From Xanthobacteraceae bacterium (GTDB lineage Bacteria; Pseudomonadota; Alphaproteobacteria; Rhizobiales; Xanthobacteraceae), in NCBI GenBank assembly GCA_028290465.1, contig JAQGJU010000118.1, forward strand, positions 1 through 43,743: a stretch of DNA of 43,743 nt. Direction: 5' to 3'. Below, piece after piece: positions 9,431 through 16,874 of this stretch. Position 1 is the stretch's first letter, and the number at the start of each line of letters is the position of its first letter. The position numbers were made by a program, and so were the translations under genes. The notes under the pieces were generated by a model that was not told where the DNA came from, made no database searches, and saw nothing but the letters and a program-made list of their open reading frames with translations.

Positions 9431-9928
9431 ATGACTGAGTCGCTTCACCCCGCAGCTTCCCACCATCTGCCGTCATTCATCACCGCACCTGGTGAAACGG
9501 ATGTGCTCATGGTCGTCATGGGCGTCATTCTGGTGCTGGCTATTCTGATGTTCGGCAGCTTGTTCTTTCGCCTGCACACCTTGCCGGAGCGCATTGCGCA
9601 TAAATCCCATAAGCTGCAGTTCGAGATTGTCGCCGTCCTGGGTCTTCTCGCCCTCCTCACTCATATCCATCTTTTCTGGGTAGCCGGTCTGCTGCTTGCG
9701 TTGATCGATATCCCCGATTTTGGCGGCTCACTCAGCAGGATCGCGGGATCGACGGAGAAGCTCGCCGGGATTGGACCGGGCGAAGGCGCCGTGGACGTGC
9801 CGCAAATGAGCGTCGCTGAAGTCACTGGTATTGGTTCGGGCGAAGGCGCTGCGGAAGCGCCGCAAAAGACCGTGGCTGAAACACCAAAGGCCGCGCCGGC
9901 AGACGACAAGGGGCTCATCCATGCTTGA
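9431..9928 (+). CDS. small inner-membrane protein paired with an HlyD-type protein (YiaW/YibI-like)
   Basis: 165 residues. Two strong membrane helices (about 24-47 and 65-92) with a basic loop LPERIAHKSHK between them, then a soluble tail from about residue 100. The tail contains a 20-residue unit repeated in tandem (GIGPGEGAV... and GIGSGEGAA..., nt 9767-9826 and 9827-9886). The stop overlaps the start of the following HlyD gene by 8 nt. In E. coli, YiaW and YibI (DUF3302) are encoded next to the HlyD proteins YiaV and YibH; size, topology and pairing suggest the same kind of unit, though I infer this and cannot confirm the family. Confidence 0.7.
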   Translation: MTESLHPAASHHLPSFITAPGETDVLMVVMGVILVLAILMFGSLFFRLHTLPERIAHKSHKLQFEIVAVLGLLALLTHIHLFWVAGLLLALIDIPDFGGSLSRIAGSTEKLAGIGPGEGAVDVPQMSVAEVTGIGSGEGAAEAPQKTVAETPKAAPADDKGLIHA

Positions 9929-11153
9929 GATTCTTCTGTGCTCCGTGCTGACGATTGTCCCGGACTTTCTCTTCCGCCGTTATGTCCAGAATAAACGGAT
10001 CGGCAAAGAGATAACCATTTTCTCGGTGTGGTACGAGCTGCGGTGGGGGATCACCGCGTGTATGGTTCTCGCTGTGAGCTTGATCACGGTGATCTTCTAC
10101 AACCATCCGTCCACGACCAACGTCACGCTGTTTTTCAGGACGATCCCCATCGTCCCCGAAATAAACGGGCGCGTCGCCGAGGTGTATGTCGGCTTCAGCG
10201 GTCCGGTCGCAAAGGGAGCGCCGATCTTCAAGCTGGACAGCTCAAAGCAGGAGGCTGCCGCGGAGGTCGCACGTCGCAAGATTGCGGAGGTCGACGCGGA
10301 GCTCCGGGTGGCGCAGATCGATATCCTGAAGTCTGAAGGCCAGATCCAGGAGGCCAAGAGTTCTCACCAGCAGGCTTTGGACGAACTGGAGACCAAGCGG
10401 GAATTGCAAAAGCGCAATCCGGGCATGGTTCCGCTCCGCGAGATTGAGCGGCTTGAGGTTACGGCCCAAGGTCGACTAGGCGCAATCACATCGGCCACCG
10501 CTGCAAAGCAATCCGCCACGGAGCGAGTTTCGGCTGTTCTTCCAGCGCAAAAGGCCAGTGCCGAAGCTGCCCTCGCCCAAGCAGAAGTAGAACTGGACAA
10601 GACGATTGTTCGCGCCGGCGTCAGCGGGCAAGTGGAGCAGTTCGCGCTTCGAGTAGGCGATATCGTCAATCCCGTCATGCGTCCGGCAGGAATTCTGATC
10701 CCTGAGGGCGCCGGCAAACGTAGCCTGCAGGCCGGCTTCGGGCAGATTGAAGCGCAGATCATGAAGGTCGGAATGACGGCCGAGGTCACCTGTGTATCCA
10801 AGCCTTGGACGATTATTCCGATGGTGGTCACAGATGTGCAGGACTTCATTGCCGCCGGCCAGTTTCGCGGTGGCGAGCAACTGATCGACGCGCAACAGGT
10901 CACGCGGCCCGGCACCCTTCTGGTGTTTCTCGAACCGCTCTACAAAGGCGGGCTCGACGGCGTAACACCTGGCAGCAGCTGCATCGCCAACGCCTATTCC
11001 AGCAATCACGACTTGATTGTCGCCAAAGACACCAGCGCCACGCGGCGTGTGGTTCTTCACGTTGTGGATGCACTTGGGCTCGTACACGCCTTGATTCTGC
11101 GGCTCCAGGCGCTGCTGCTACCCTTTAAGACTCTGGTGTTCAGCGGGCACTGA
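9921..11153 (+). CDS. HlyD-family membrane fusion protein
   Basis: Periplasmic adaptor anchored in the inner membrane, of the EmrA/YibH/YiaV type. 410 residues from ATG at 9921, which overlaps the upstream stop. Hydrophobic helix at about 33-55, then the first half of the lipoyl domain (VPEINGRVAEVYVGFSGPVAKGAPIFKLD). A long coiled-coil hairpin rich in Ala, Glu, Lys and Gln follows (about 100-215), then the second lipoyl half (TIVRAGVSGQVEQFALRVGD) and a beta-barrel region. No pump (MFS, RND or ABC) and no TolC-like outer-membrane gene is adjacent, so its substrate and partners are unknown. The C-terminal hydrophobic segment (VHALILRLQALLLPFKTLVF) is notable. Confidence 0.88.
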   Translation: MLEILLCSVLTIVPDFLFRRYVQNKRIGKEITIFSVWYELRWGITACMVLAVSLITVIFYNHPSTTNVTLFFRTIPIVPEINGRVAEVYVGFSGPVAKGAPIFKLDSSKQEAAAEVARRKIAEVDAELRVAQIDILKSEGQIQEAKSSHQQALDELETKRELQKRNPGMVPLREIERLEVTAQGRLGAITSATAAKQSATERVSAVLPAQKASAEAALAQAEVELDKTIVRAGVSGQVEQFALRVGDIVNPVMRPAGILIPEGAGKRSLQAGFGQIEAQIMKVGMTAEVTCVSKPWTIIPMVVTDVQDFIAAGQFRGGEQLIDAQQVTRPGTLLVFLEPLYKGGLDGVTPGSSCIANAYSSNHDLIVAKDTSATRRVVLHVVDALGLVHALILRLQALLLPFKTLVFSGH

Positions 11154-11655
11154 CCGTGACGTTCCCGAGGAAGGGCCGGAGTACGGCATGTCCGCGTGGC
11201 AACGACGTTTTAAGAATGCTTGGCCAAATGCGACAAAACCCATATTTTCTGACAGTTCGAATAGGGCTATGGGGGTTATAAGGCCCGCCGCAAAGCGATG
11301 ATGGGTGCCAGGCGTGAGCTTCGAACCCACGGTTGGCTTGCACCACGGCGGGTTTTCACGACCGCTGCCTTAAGCCACTCGCGGCCCTTCCACGTCGAAC
11401 CGAGACGCAGAGGCCGGCGGCCAGGAAAACCGTCAATTCAAACCGCTGGCCACGGCGGGGACATCGTGTGCTCTTTTCACCATACGCACTTTCCGGCTGA
11501 TCCTTCCCGATCATCGGGGTGAGCGACAGCTTGACGCTTGCCGACAGCCCTGGGACGCGCTCTAAATTGCAATACGACAAACGAGTGTGGCGATCGCACG
11601 CGGCTCACGTCGTAGGCGGAAACTTCGACCTTGGTGCCGGCAATAGGAGATCGGG
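11154..11655. other. 502-bp intergenic region before the liv operon
   Basis: Contains a decayed tRNA-Ser copy (11303-11391) with 28 nt of shared flank (11407-11434). The remainder has no supported gene. The livK leader and promoter must lie in the last 200 nt, but no clear -35/-10 pair stands out. AGGAGA about 7 nt before the livK ATG is the ribosome-binding site. Confidence 0.6.
11303..11391 (-). pseudogene. decayed tRNA-Ser copy
   Basis: Aligns along its whole length with the intact tRNA-Ser(UGA) at 16610-16699, same strand. The 5' acceptor strand GGAAGGG, the T-loop TTCGAA, most of the variable arm and the anticodon-stem sequence are recognisable, and the TGA anticodon triplet is kept. 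Damage: the base before the anticodon, almost always U33, is G; single-base gaps occur in the variable arm and near the D arm; the 3' acceptor strand no longer pairs with the 5' strand; and CCA is lost. It is very unlikely to be functional. Homology continues 5' of the gene for 28 nt with two mismatches. Confidence 0.85.
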
Positions 11656-12831
11656 ATGAAGAAGTTTGGCGTTTTACTGGCCGTTACGGCCGGCGTGGGT
11701 CTGCTGGGTTTGGCGTTCGGGGCTAATCCTGCGCTGGCCAAGGACAAGGTCAAAGTGGGCTTCATCGGCCCCCTCACCGGTGGCGTGTCGGTCAACGGCC
11801 TCGGCGGCCGCAACTCGGCCGATCTGGCCGTGAAGCTGCGCAACGCCGATCCCAAGGCGAAATACGAATACGAACTGGTCGTGCTTGACGACGAGTGCAA
11901 GCCGAACGTCGCCGTCCAGGTCGCCACCAAGATGGCGGCCGACAAGGACATCATCGGAGCCGCGACGCATTACTGCTCGTCGACCGCCATTGCGACCGTC
12001 GACGTTTACCACAAGTTCGGCCTGCCGGTCGTGGTGTGGGGCGCGGTGCTGCCTGACATCACGTACCGCAACAAGTATGCCGAGGTGCATCGCGTCAACG
12101 GCACCATGATCAACCAGAACGACGCCAATGCCGAACTGATCAGCAAGCTCGGCTACAAGAATGTTGCGGTGATCCACGACACCACCGACTACGGCAAGGG
12201 CCACAACGAGTACTTCACCAAGGCGCTGACCAAACTCGGCGGCAAGGTGGTCGGCGCCTTCGGGGTCACGGCCGACCAGCAGGACTTCACCGCCGAGCTC
12301 ACGCAGATCAAGGCGCTCAATCCCGAAGTGATCTATTTCGGCGGCCTGACGCCGATCGGCGTGCGCATCCGCGCGCAGATGGACAAGCTCGGCATCAAGG
12401 CGGTGTTCGACGGCACGTCCGGCATCGTGTCCGACGCCTATATCCAGGGCCTCGGCCCGCTCGCCGAAGGCTCGCTGGCATTCCGCGAAGGCGCACCGAC
12501 CGAGAAGCTGCCGGGCGGCAAGTTCTTCATGGAGAAATACACCGCGCAGAAATACGACAACCCGCCGGAAGCCTATGGCGCCTTTTCTTATGCGGCGATG
12601 GATCTGATCCTGGATTCGATCGAGAAGGTCGGGCCCGACCGCAAAAAGATCATCGCCGATCTCGCCGACGTGAAGGAGCGCGACTCGATCGTCGGCAAGA
12701 TCACGTTCGACGACCATGGCCAGAACACCGTCGCGGTGATCACCAAATACGTGATCCAGGACGGCAAGTTCGTCGAATGGGAAGACAGCGAATACGCCTC
12801 CGGCAAACGCAAGCTGCCCGGCCAGAAATAG
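11656..12831 (+). CDS. livK: branched-chain amino acid-type ABC transporter, periplasmic binding protein
   Basis: Captures the substrate in the periplasm for the permease encoded downstream. 391 residues with a signal peptide at 1-27 (ending NPALAKD). The mature part begins VKVGFIGPLTGGVSVNG, the Peripla_BP_6 signature, and contains VAVIHDTTDYGKGHNEYF and GVTADQQDFTAELTQIKALNPEVIYFGG, typical of LivJ/LivK. Start set by AGGAGA 7 nt upstream. A hairpin follows the stop (12844-12862). In Bradyrhizobiaceae many such proteins bind aromatic or dicarboxylic acids, so the ligand cannot be inferred from family alone. Confidence 0.93.
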   Translation: MKKFGVLLAVTAGVGLLGLAFGANPALAKDKVKVGFIGPLTGGVSVNGLGGRNSADLAVKLRNADPKAKYEYELVVLDDECKPNVAVQVATKMAADKDIIGAATHYCSSTAIATVDVYHKFGLPVVVWGAVLPDITYRNKYAEVHRVNGTMINQNDANAELISKLGYKNVAVIHDTTDYGKGHNEYFTKALTKLGGKVVGAFGVTADQQDFTAELTQIKALNPEVIYFGGLTPIGVRIRAQMDKLGIKAVFDGTSGIVSDAYIQGLGPLAEGSLAFREGAPTEKLPGGKFFMEKYTAQKYDNPPEAYGAFSYAAMDLILDSIEKVGPDRKKIIADLADVKERDSIVGKITFDDHGQNTVAVITKYVIQDGKFVEWEDSEYASGKRKLPGQK

Positions 12832-12843
12832 CCTCGACACGAA

Positions 12844-12862
12844 ACGGGGCACCTCGCCCCGT
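12844..12862 (+). promoter_or_regulatory. intercistronic hairpin between livK and livH
   Basis: ACGGGGC, 5-nt loop ACCTC, then GCCCCGT: seven perfect G/C-rich pairs, 13 nt after the livK stop and 42 nt before livH. No T-run follows, so it is more likely an mRNA-stabilising or attenuating element than a full terminator. Such elements favour expression of the binding-protein gene. Confidence 0.6.
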
Positions 12863-12903
12863 CTCGTCTGCCTTTTGCATTCGGCGCACGGGGGGTTACG
12901 GCC

Positions 12904-13824
12904 ATGGATCTGGGGGTGCTTGCCCAATACATCATGAATGGGCTGATGCTCGGCATGATGTATGCGCTGGTGGCCGTCGGCTTCACGCTGTTCTTCGGCG
13001 TGCTCGACATAATCAAATTTTCGCACGGCGATGTGGTCACCGTCGGTGCCTTTGCGGCATTGGCGACCTTTGTCAGCCTGCGCTCGGCGGGCATCGTTTC
13101 GAGTCCGCTGCTGCTGCTTGTCATGGTGACGGTCGCGCTGGTCGCGATGGCGGCGCTCGGCATGCTGATCGCGCGCTATCTGGTGCTGCCGCTGCGCACG
13201 GCCCCGGCGCTCAATACGCTGCTGATCACCCTGATGCTCGGCACGGTGCTGCGGGAATCCGTGCGGCTGTTCTATCCGCAGGGCGCCAATCCGAAGCCGT
13301 TCCCGGCCTTGCTGCCGTCGAGCTCGATCAATATCGGTCAGTTCAATCTTCGGCTCGACAACGCCATCATGCTGGCGGCTGGCGTGCTGGTGATTGTCGG
13401 ACTGCAGTTCCTGCTCAACCGGACCAAGCTCGGTCTTGCGATCCGGGCGGTGGCGCAGGACGAGGAGACGGCGCGCACCATGGGGATCAATTTCACCGCC
13501 ATCGTGCTCGTCACGTTTGCGATCGGCTCGGCATTAGCGGCCTTCGCCGGCATCATGAACGGGCTGTACTATAACGAAATCAATTTCGGCATGGGGCTGT
13601 ATCTCGGCGTCATCGGATTTGCGGCCGCGATCATCGGCGGGCTCGGCAGCATCTACGGAGCGATCCTAGGCGGCTTCCTGTTCGCCGCGCTGCAGACCAT
13701 CGGGGCCGTCGCCCTGCCCTTCGCCAGCGCCTACAAGGACGTGTTCGCCTTCACGGTCATCATCATGTTCATGGCATGGCGGCCGACGGGCTTGATCCAA
13801 GAAAAAATCAGCGAGCGGGTGTAA
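12904..13824 (+). CDS. livH: branched-chain amino acid-type ABC transporter permease
   Basis: Inner-membrane channel subunit, 306 residues with about eight hydrophobic segments. Family signatures are visible: LMLGMMYALVAVGFTLFFGVLDIIKFSHGD near the N-terminus, the EAA-like loop RAVAQDEETARTMGIN (about residues 180-195) and GLGSIYGAILGG near the end. Forms the transmembrane pair with the downstream LivM. Three nt separate its stop from the livM start, so the two are coupled. GGGGG lies about 8 nt before the ATG. Confidence 0.94.
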   Translation: MDLGVLAQYIMNGLMLGMMYALVAVGFTLFFGVLDIIKFSHGDVVTVGAFAALATFVSLRSAGIVSSPLLLLVMVTVALVAMAALGMLIARYLVLPLRTAPALNTLLITLMLGTVLRESVRLFYPQGANPKPFPALLPSSSINIGQFNLRLDNAIMLAAGVLVIVGLQFLLNRTKLGLAIRAVAQDEETARTMGINFTAIVLVTFAIGSALAAFAGIMNGLYYNEINFGMGLYLGVIGFAAAIIGGLGSIYGAILGGFLFAALQTIGAVALPFASAYKDVFAFTVIIMFMAWRPTGLIQEKISERV

Positions 13825-13827
13825 CTT

Positions 13828-14991
13828 ATGGCGCAAGCCGGGCAAACATCGCGCGCGTCCTTGCTGCCCGGCATCGCGGCCTTGGTGCTGGCGACGGGCT
13901 ATCTGATTGCCCTTCTGGCGGTCGAGAAGCAGCCGCTGATCATCGGCCTCTTGGCCTTCGGCATCGCGGCCGTACTCGCAGCGAACTGGTTCGGCTGGCT
14001 CGACCCGGTCAGCCGCAGCTTTGCTGACCGTGAGGATCGGCTGGGCTGCTTTGCGATCCTCGCGGCATTCGTGGTCGCGGTGTTCTTCCGCGAAGATCAC
14101 TTCGTGCTGCTGCTGTTCGTCACCGTGCTGCTCTATGTGGTGGCGACACTCGGCCTGAACATCCAGTTCGGCTATGCGGGCGTGTTGAACTTCGCCGGCG
14201 CCTCGTTCTTCGGCATCGGAGCCTACACATCGGCGGTGCTTAACACCTATACGGCCATTCCGCATTTGCTGGTCCTGCTGATCGGCGGCCTGCTGGCCGC
14301 GCTGATTGGCTCTTTGTTGCTGCTGCCGGTGTTACGCACGCGCGGCCATTATGCGGCGCTGGTCACCATCGCGTTCGCGCTGCTGCTGAAAACCTTTCTC
14401 GAAGTCAATGACGTGCTCGGCGGACCGCAAGGCATGCAGGTCAAGCCCATGAACCTGTTCGGCTGGTCGTTCAACGACAACATTCACATCGGTTCGGTCG
14501 AGCTGTCGTTCTACTTCAGCTATTTCGTCGTCAGCATGGTGCTGCTGGTCGGCGCCTTTATCCTGGTGCGGCGGCTGGAGCGTTCCTGGATCGGCCTTAA
14601 CCTCGATGCGCTGCGCCTGGACGAAACCGCCGCGAGTTGCTTCGGGCTCGACATCGCGCGCTGGAAGATCACGGCGTTTCTGATCGGCAACTTCCTGATC
14701 GGAATCGCGGGCGCGCTATTCGGCATGGTCGGCAGCTTTGTCGCGCCGAACAACTACACCTTCGCCGACTCGCTGATCCTGGTGTCGATCCTCCTGCTCG
14801 GCGGCATCGGCAATCCGTGGGGCCTTGTGGTCGCGACGTTCATCGTGGTGGTGGTGCCCGAAAAGCTGCAGACCATTCAGGAGTACCGCTTTCTCCTGTA
14901 TTCCGTGCTGGTCATCGCGGTGCTGCTGTTCCGGCCCGAGGGCCTGCTGCCGCGCCCGGTGCGCAGCTATTTCCCCGGATGGCGGCCATGA
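13828..14991 (+). CDS. livM: branched-chain amino acid-type ABC transporter permease
   Basis: Second inner-membrane subunit, 387 residues. About two extra hydrophobic helices precede the conserved core, which starts near residue 100 (LGLNIQFGYAGVLNFAGASFFGIGAYTSA). The signature loop LRLDETAASCFGLDIARWK contacts the ATPases. The end, LLLGGIGNPWGLVVATF, is the usual LivM glycine-rich segment. Its stop overlaps the livG start by 4 nt. Confidence 0.93.
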   Translation: MAQAGQTSRASLLPGIAALVLATGYLIALLAVEKQPLIIGLLAFGIAAVLAANWFGWLDPVSRSFADREDRLGCFAILAAFVVAVFFREDHFVLLLFVTVLLYVVATLGLNIQFGYAGVLNFAGASFFGIGAYTSAVLNTYTAIPHLLVLLIGGLLAALIGSLLLLPVLRTRGHYAALVTIAFALLLKTFLEVNDVLGGPQGMQVKPMNLFGWSFNDNIHIGSVELSFYFSYFVVSMVLLVGAFILVRRLERSWIGLNLDALRLDETAASCFGLDIARWKITAFLIGNFLIGIAGALFGMVGSFVAPNNYTFADSLILVSILLLGGIGNPWGLVVATFIVVVVPEKLQTIQEYRFLLYSVLVIAVLLFRPEGLLPRPVRSYFPGWRP

Positions 14992-15761
14992 CCGCGCTGT
15001 TGCAGGCCCGCGGGCTGACCCGAAAATTCGGCGGCGTCGTCGCGCTCGATCGGCTCGACCTCGATGTCGTGGCGGGCGAAATTCTGGGACTGATCGGCCC
15101 CAACGGCTCCGGCAAAACCACGTTCTTCAACGTGGTCACCGGCATCTATGGCGCCCACGAAGGGCACATCAGCTTCGACGGCGCCGACATCACCAAGGCG
15201 TCGTCGCGCGCGGTGTATCACGCCGGCATTTCGCGGACGTTCCAGCGCTCGCGGCTGTCGCTGCCGCTGTCGATCTTCGACAACATCATGATCGGCAACC
15301 ACAAGAGGCTCAATCAGGGCCTGTGGTTCAACCTGATGCGGCGCGGCGACTTCAAGCGCGAGTTTGAGGCGAACTACCGCGCCGCCCGCGCACTGGTCGA
15401 GGTGTTCGAGCCGCAGCTCGCCGAGCGCCTGTTCGAGCCCGTGGCCGGGCTGCCGATGATCGACCGCCGCCGCATCGAGATTTGTCGGGCGCTGATCAGC
15501 CAGCCGAAGCTGCTGCTGCTGGATGAGCCGTCCGCCGGCATGACGCATGACGAGACCAAGGAATTGATGGACGACATTCTGCAGGTGCGGGAATTCAACA
15601 AGGGCCTCACCATCATTATCGTCGAGCACGAGATGGGCGTGATCGAGCGCATCACCGACCGTTGCGCGGTGCTCAATTTCGGCCGCAAGATCGCCGAAGG
15701 CCCGTACCGCCAGGTCGCCGCCGACCGCCAGGTGCAAGAAGCCTATCTCGGAGTGGCGTGA
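14988..15761 (+). CDS. livG: branched-chain amino acid-type ABC transporter ATP-binding protein
   Basis: Cytoplasmic ATPase, 257 residues. Walker A GPNGSGKTT near residue 39, the LivG-type insertion before the helical domain (RGDFKREFEANYRAA), a weak signature motif around PVAGLPMIDRRRIEICRAL, Walker B LLLLDEPSAGM, and switch His in IVEHEMG. The signature loop lacks the usual LSGGQ wording (AGLPMIDRR), which departs from most LivG proteins. Start chosen at the ATG overlapping the livM stop; an ATG three codons earlier is possible. Confidence 0.93.
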   Translation: MTALLQARGLTRKFGGVVALDRLDLDVVAGEILGLIGPNGSGKTTFFNVVTGIYGAHEGHISFDGADITKASSRAVYHAGISRTFQRSRLSLPLSIFDNIMIGNHKRLNQGLWFNLMRRGDFKREFEANYRAARALVEVFEPQLAERLFEPVAGLPMIDRRRIEICRALISQPKLLLLDEPSAGMTHDETKELMDDILQVREFNKGLTIIIVEHEMGVIERITDRCAVLNFGRKIAEGPYRQVAADRQVQEAYLGVA

Positions 15762-16471
15762 TGACCGGCCGGCTCGACATCGACAACGTCACCACGGCCT
15801 ACGACAAGGCCGATGTGCTCGACGGCGTTTCGCTCACCATCGAGCCGGGCCGCATTACCTGCCTGCTCGGCTCCAACGGCTCCGGCAAGACCACGCTGAT
15901 CCGCTCCATCCTCGGCCTGACGCCGCCGCGCGCCGGCCGCATTGTGTTCGATGGCGCCGACATCACCGCGCTGCCGACCCACAAGGTGATCGCCGCCGGC
16001 ATCGCCTGCATCCCGGAAGGCCGCAAGGTATTCCCCAAACTCAGCGTTGAGGAAAACCTGCGCCTCGGCGCCTATCAGGAACCTTCCGAAGACGTCACGC
16101 AGGAGCGTATGACGGAAATCTATCGGCTGTTTCCGCGGCTGCGCGAGCGCAGGATGCAGCTCGCCGGCACCATGTCGGGCGGCGAACAGGCGATGGTATC
16201 GATCGGGCGCGGCCTGATGCGGGCGCCCAAGCTGTTGCTGATCGACGAGCCGTCACTCGGCCTGTCGCCGCTGTTCGTCAAGGAGAACTTCAACATCATC
16301 CGGCAGATCAAGGAGCGCGGCATCACCGTGTTCCTGGTCGAGCAGAACGTGCATCAGACGCTGGCCATCGCCGATTACGGCTTCGTGCTGTCCAAGGGCA
16401 AGGTGGTGATGCAGGGCACCGCCGACGAACTCAGCAAGACCAAGGAAGTCCACGAGGCGTATTTCGGGTGA
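15761..16471 (+). CDS. livF: branched-chain amino acid-type ABC transporter ATP-binding protein
   Basis: Second ATPase, 236 residues. Walker A GSNGSGKTT near residue 38, signature MSGGEQAMVSIGRGLM (an LSGGQ variant), Walker B LLLIDEPSLGLSP and switch His replaced by Gln-Asn in FLVEQNV, as is normal for LivF. ATG at 15761 overlaps the livG stop (TGATG), so translation is coupled. Last gene of the operon; no strong terminator hairpin with a T-run was seen before the tRNA-Ser gene on the other strand. Confidence 0.93.
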   Translation: MTGRLDIDNVTTAYDKADVLDGVSLTIEPGRITCLLGSNGSGKTTLIRSILGLTPPRAGRIVFDGADITALPTHKVIAAGIACIPEGRKVFPKLSVEENLRLGAYQEPSEDVTQERMTEIYRLFPRLRERRMQLAGTMSGGEQAMVSIGRGLMRAPKLLLIDEPSLGLSPLFVKENFNIIRQIKERGITVFLVEQNVHQTLAIADYGFVLSKGKVVMQGTADELSKTKEVHEAYFG

Positions 16472-16609
16472 TGGACAGGGTGCAGTTCAGGATTAATAGC
16501 CTTTATTATCAGTGAGATAGGCTGAAATAGGTCTCGCACTCCCGTCAGGTCGTCCTGGCGGCCGGTCACCGCCGCCCACACGCCGCGCCCGGAAATCGCA
16601 CGTCAAAAT

Positions 16610-16699
16610 TGGCGGAAGGGGTGGGATTCGAACCCACGGTGGGCTTGCACCCACGGCGGTTTTCAAGACCGCTGCCTTAAACCACTCGGCCACCCTTCC
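16610..16699 (-). tRNA. tRNA-Ser (anticodon UGA)
   Basis: 90 nt including an encoded CCA. The acceptor strands GGAAGGG and CCCTTCC pair perfectly, with discriminator G. The anticodon loop CTTGAAA between GCGGT and ACCGC gives UGA. A long variable arm typical of Ser (CGTGGGTGCAAGCCCACCG) and the T-arm GTGGG-TTCGAAT-CCCAC are present. It is antisense to the flanking liv and monooxygenase genes. A decayed copy lies 5.3 kb away at 11303-11391. Confidence 0.97.
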
Positions 16700-16793
16700 A
16701 GAGCGCAGAGCGTTAGCAGAGGTCGGCGGCCAGGAAAACCATCCACTTCAGGAAAGCTGTCCGGCCGGGAAAACCGGCTCGGGCCCCAAGGTC

Positions 16794-16868
16794 ATGCGCG
16801 AGATGGATGACGCCCGTACCACCTTCGCGCTATTCCTGCGCAAGCACCTCGGCAAGTCAGGCATATAG
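16794..16868 (+). CDS. possible 24-residue leader ORF or gene remnant
   Basis: ATG at 16794 to TAG at 16868, product MREMDDARTTFALFLRKHLG plus four residues. The stop is 6 nt before the monooxygenase ATG, and CAAGG precedes the start. It reads like the helical C-terminal end of a larger protein, and the frame stays open a little upstream, so it may be the stump of a lost gene. Alternatively it is a short leader peptide coupled to the monooxygenase. The evidence is only composition and position. Confidence 0.25.
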   Translation: MREMDDARTTFALFLRKHLGKSGI

Positions 16869-16874
16869 GGCCTC

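Noticed and set aside
11303-11391. A second functional tRNA-Ser
   Set aside because: U33 changed, acceptor strands do not pair, CCA lost; called a pseudogene.
11674-13026. 450-residue minus-strand open frame
   Set aside because: Antisense to livK; His/Asp/Val-rich shadow typical of high-GC genes.
12904-16471. Urea-type (urtBCDE) rather than Liv transporter
   Set aside because: The binding protein lacks the UrtA look, no urease genes are nearby, and the gene order is the general HAAT one; substrate left open.
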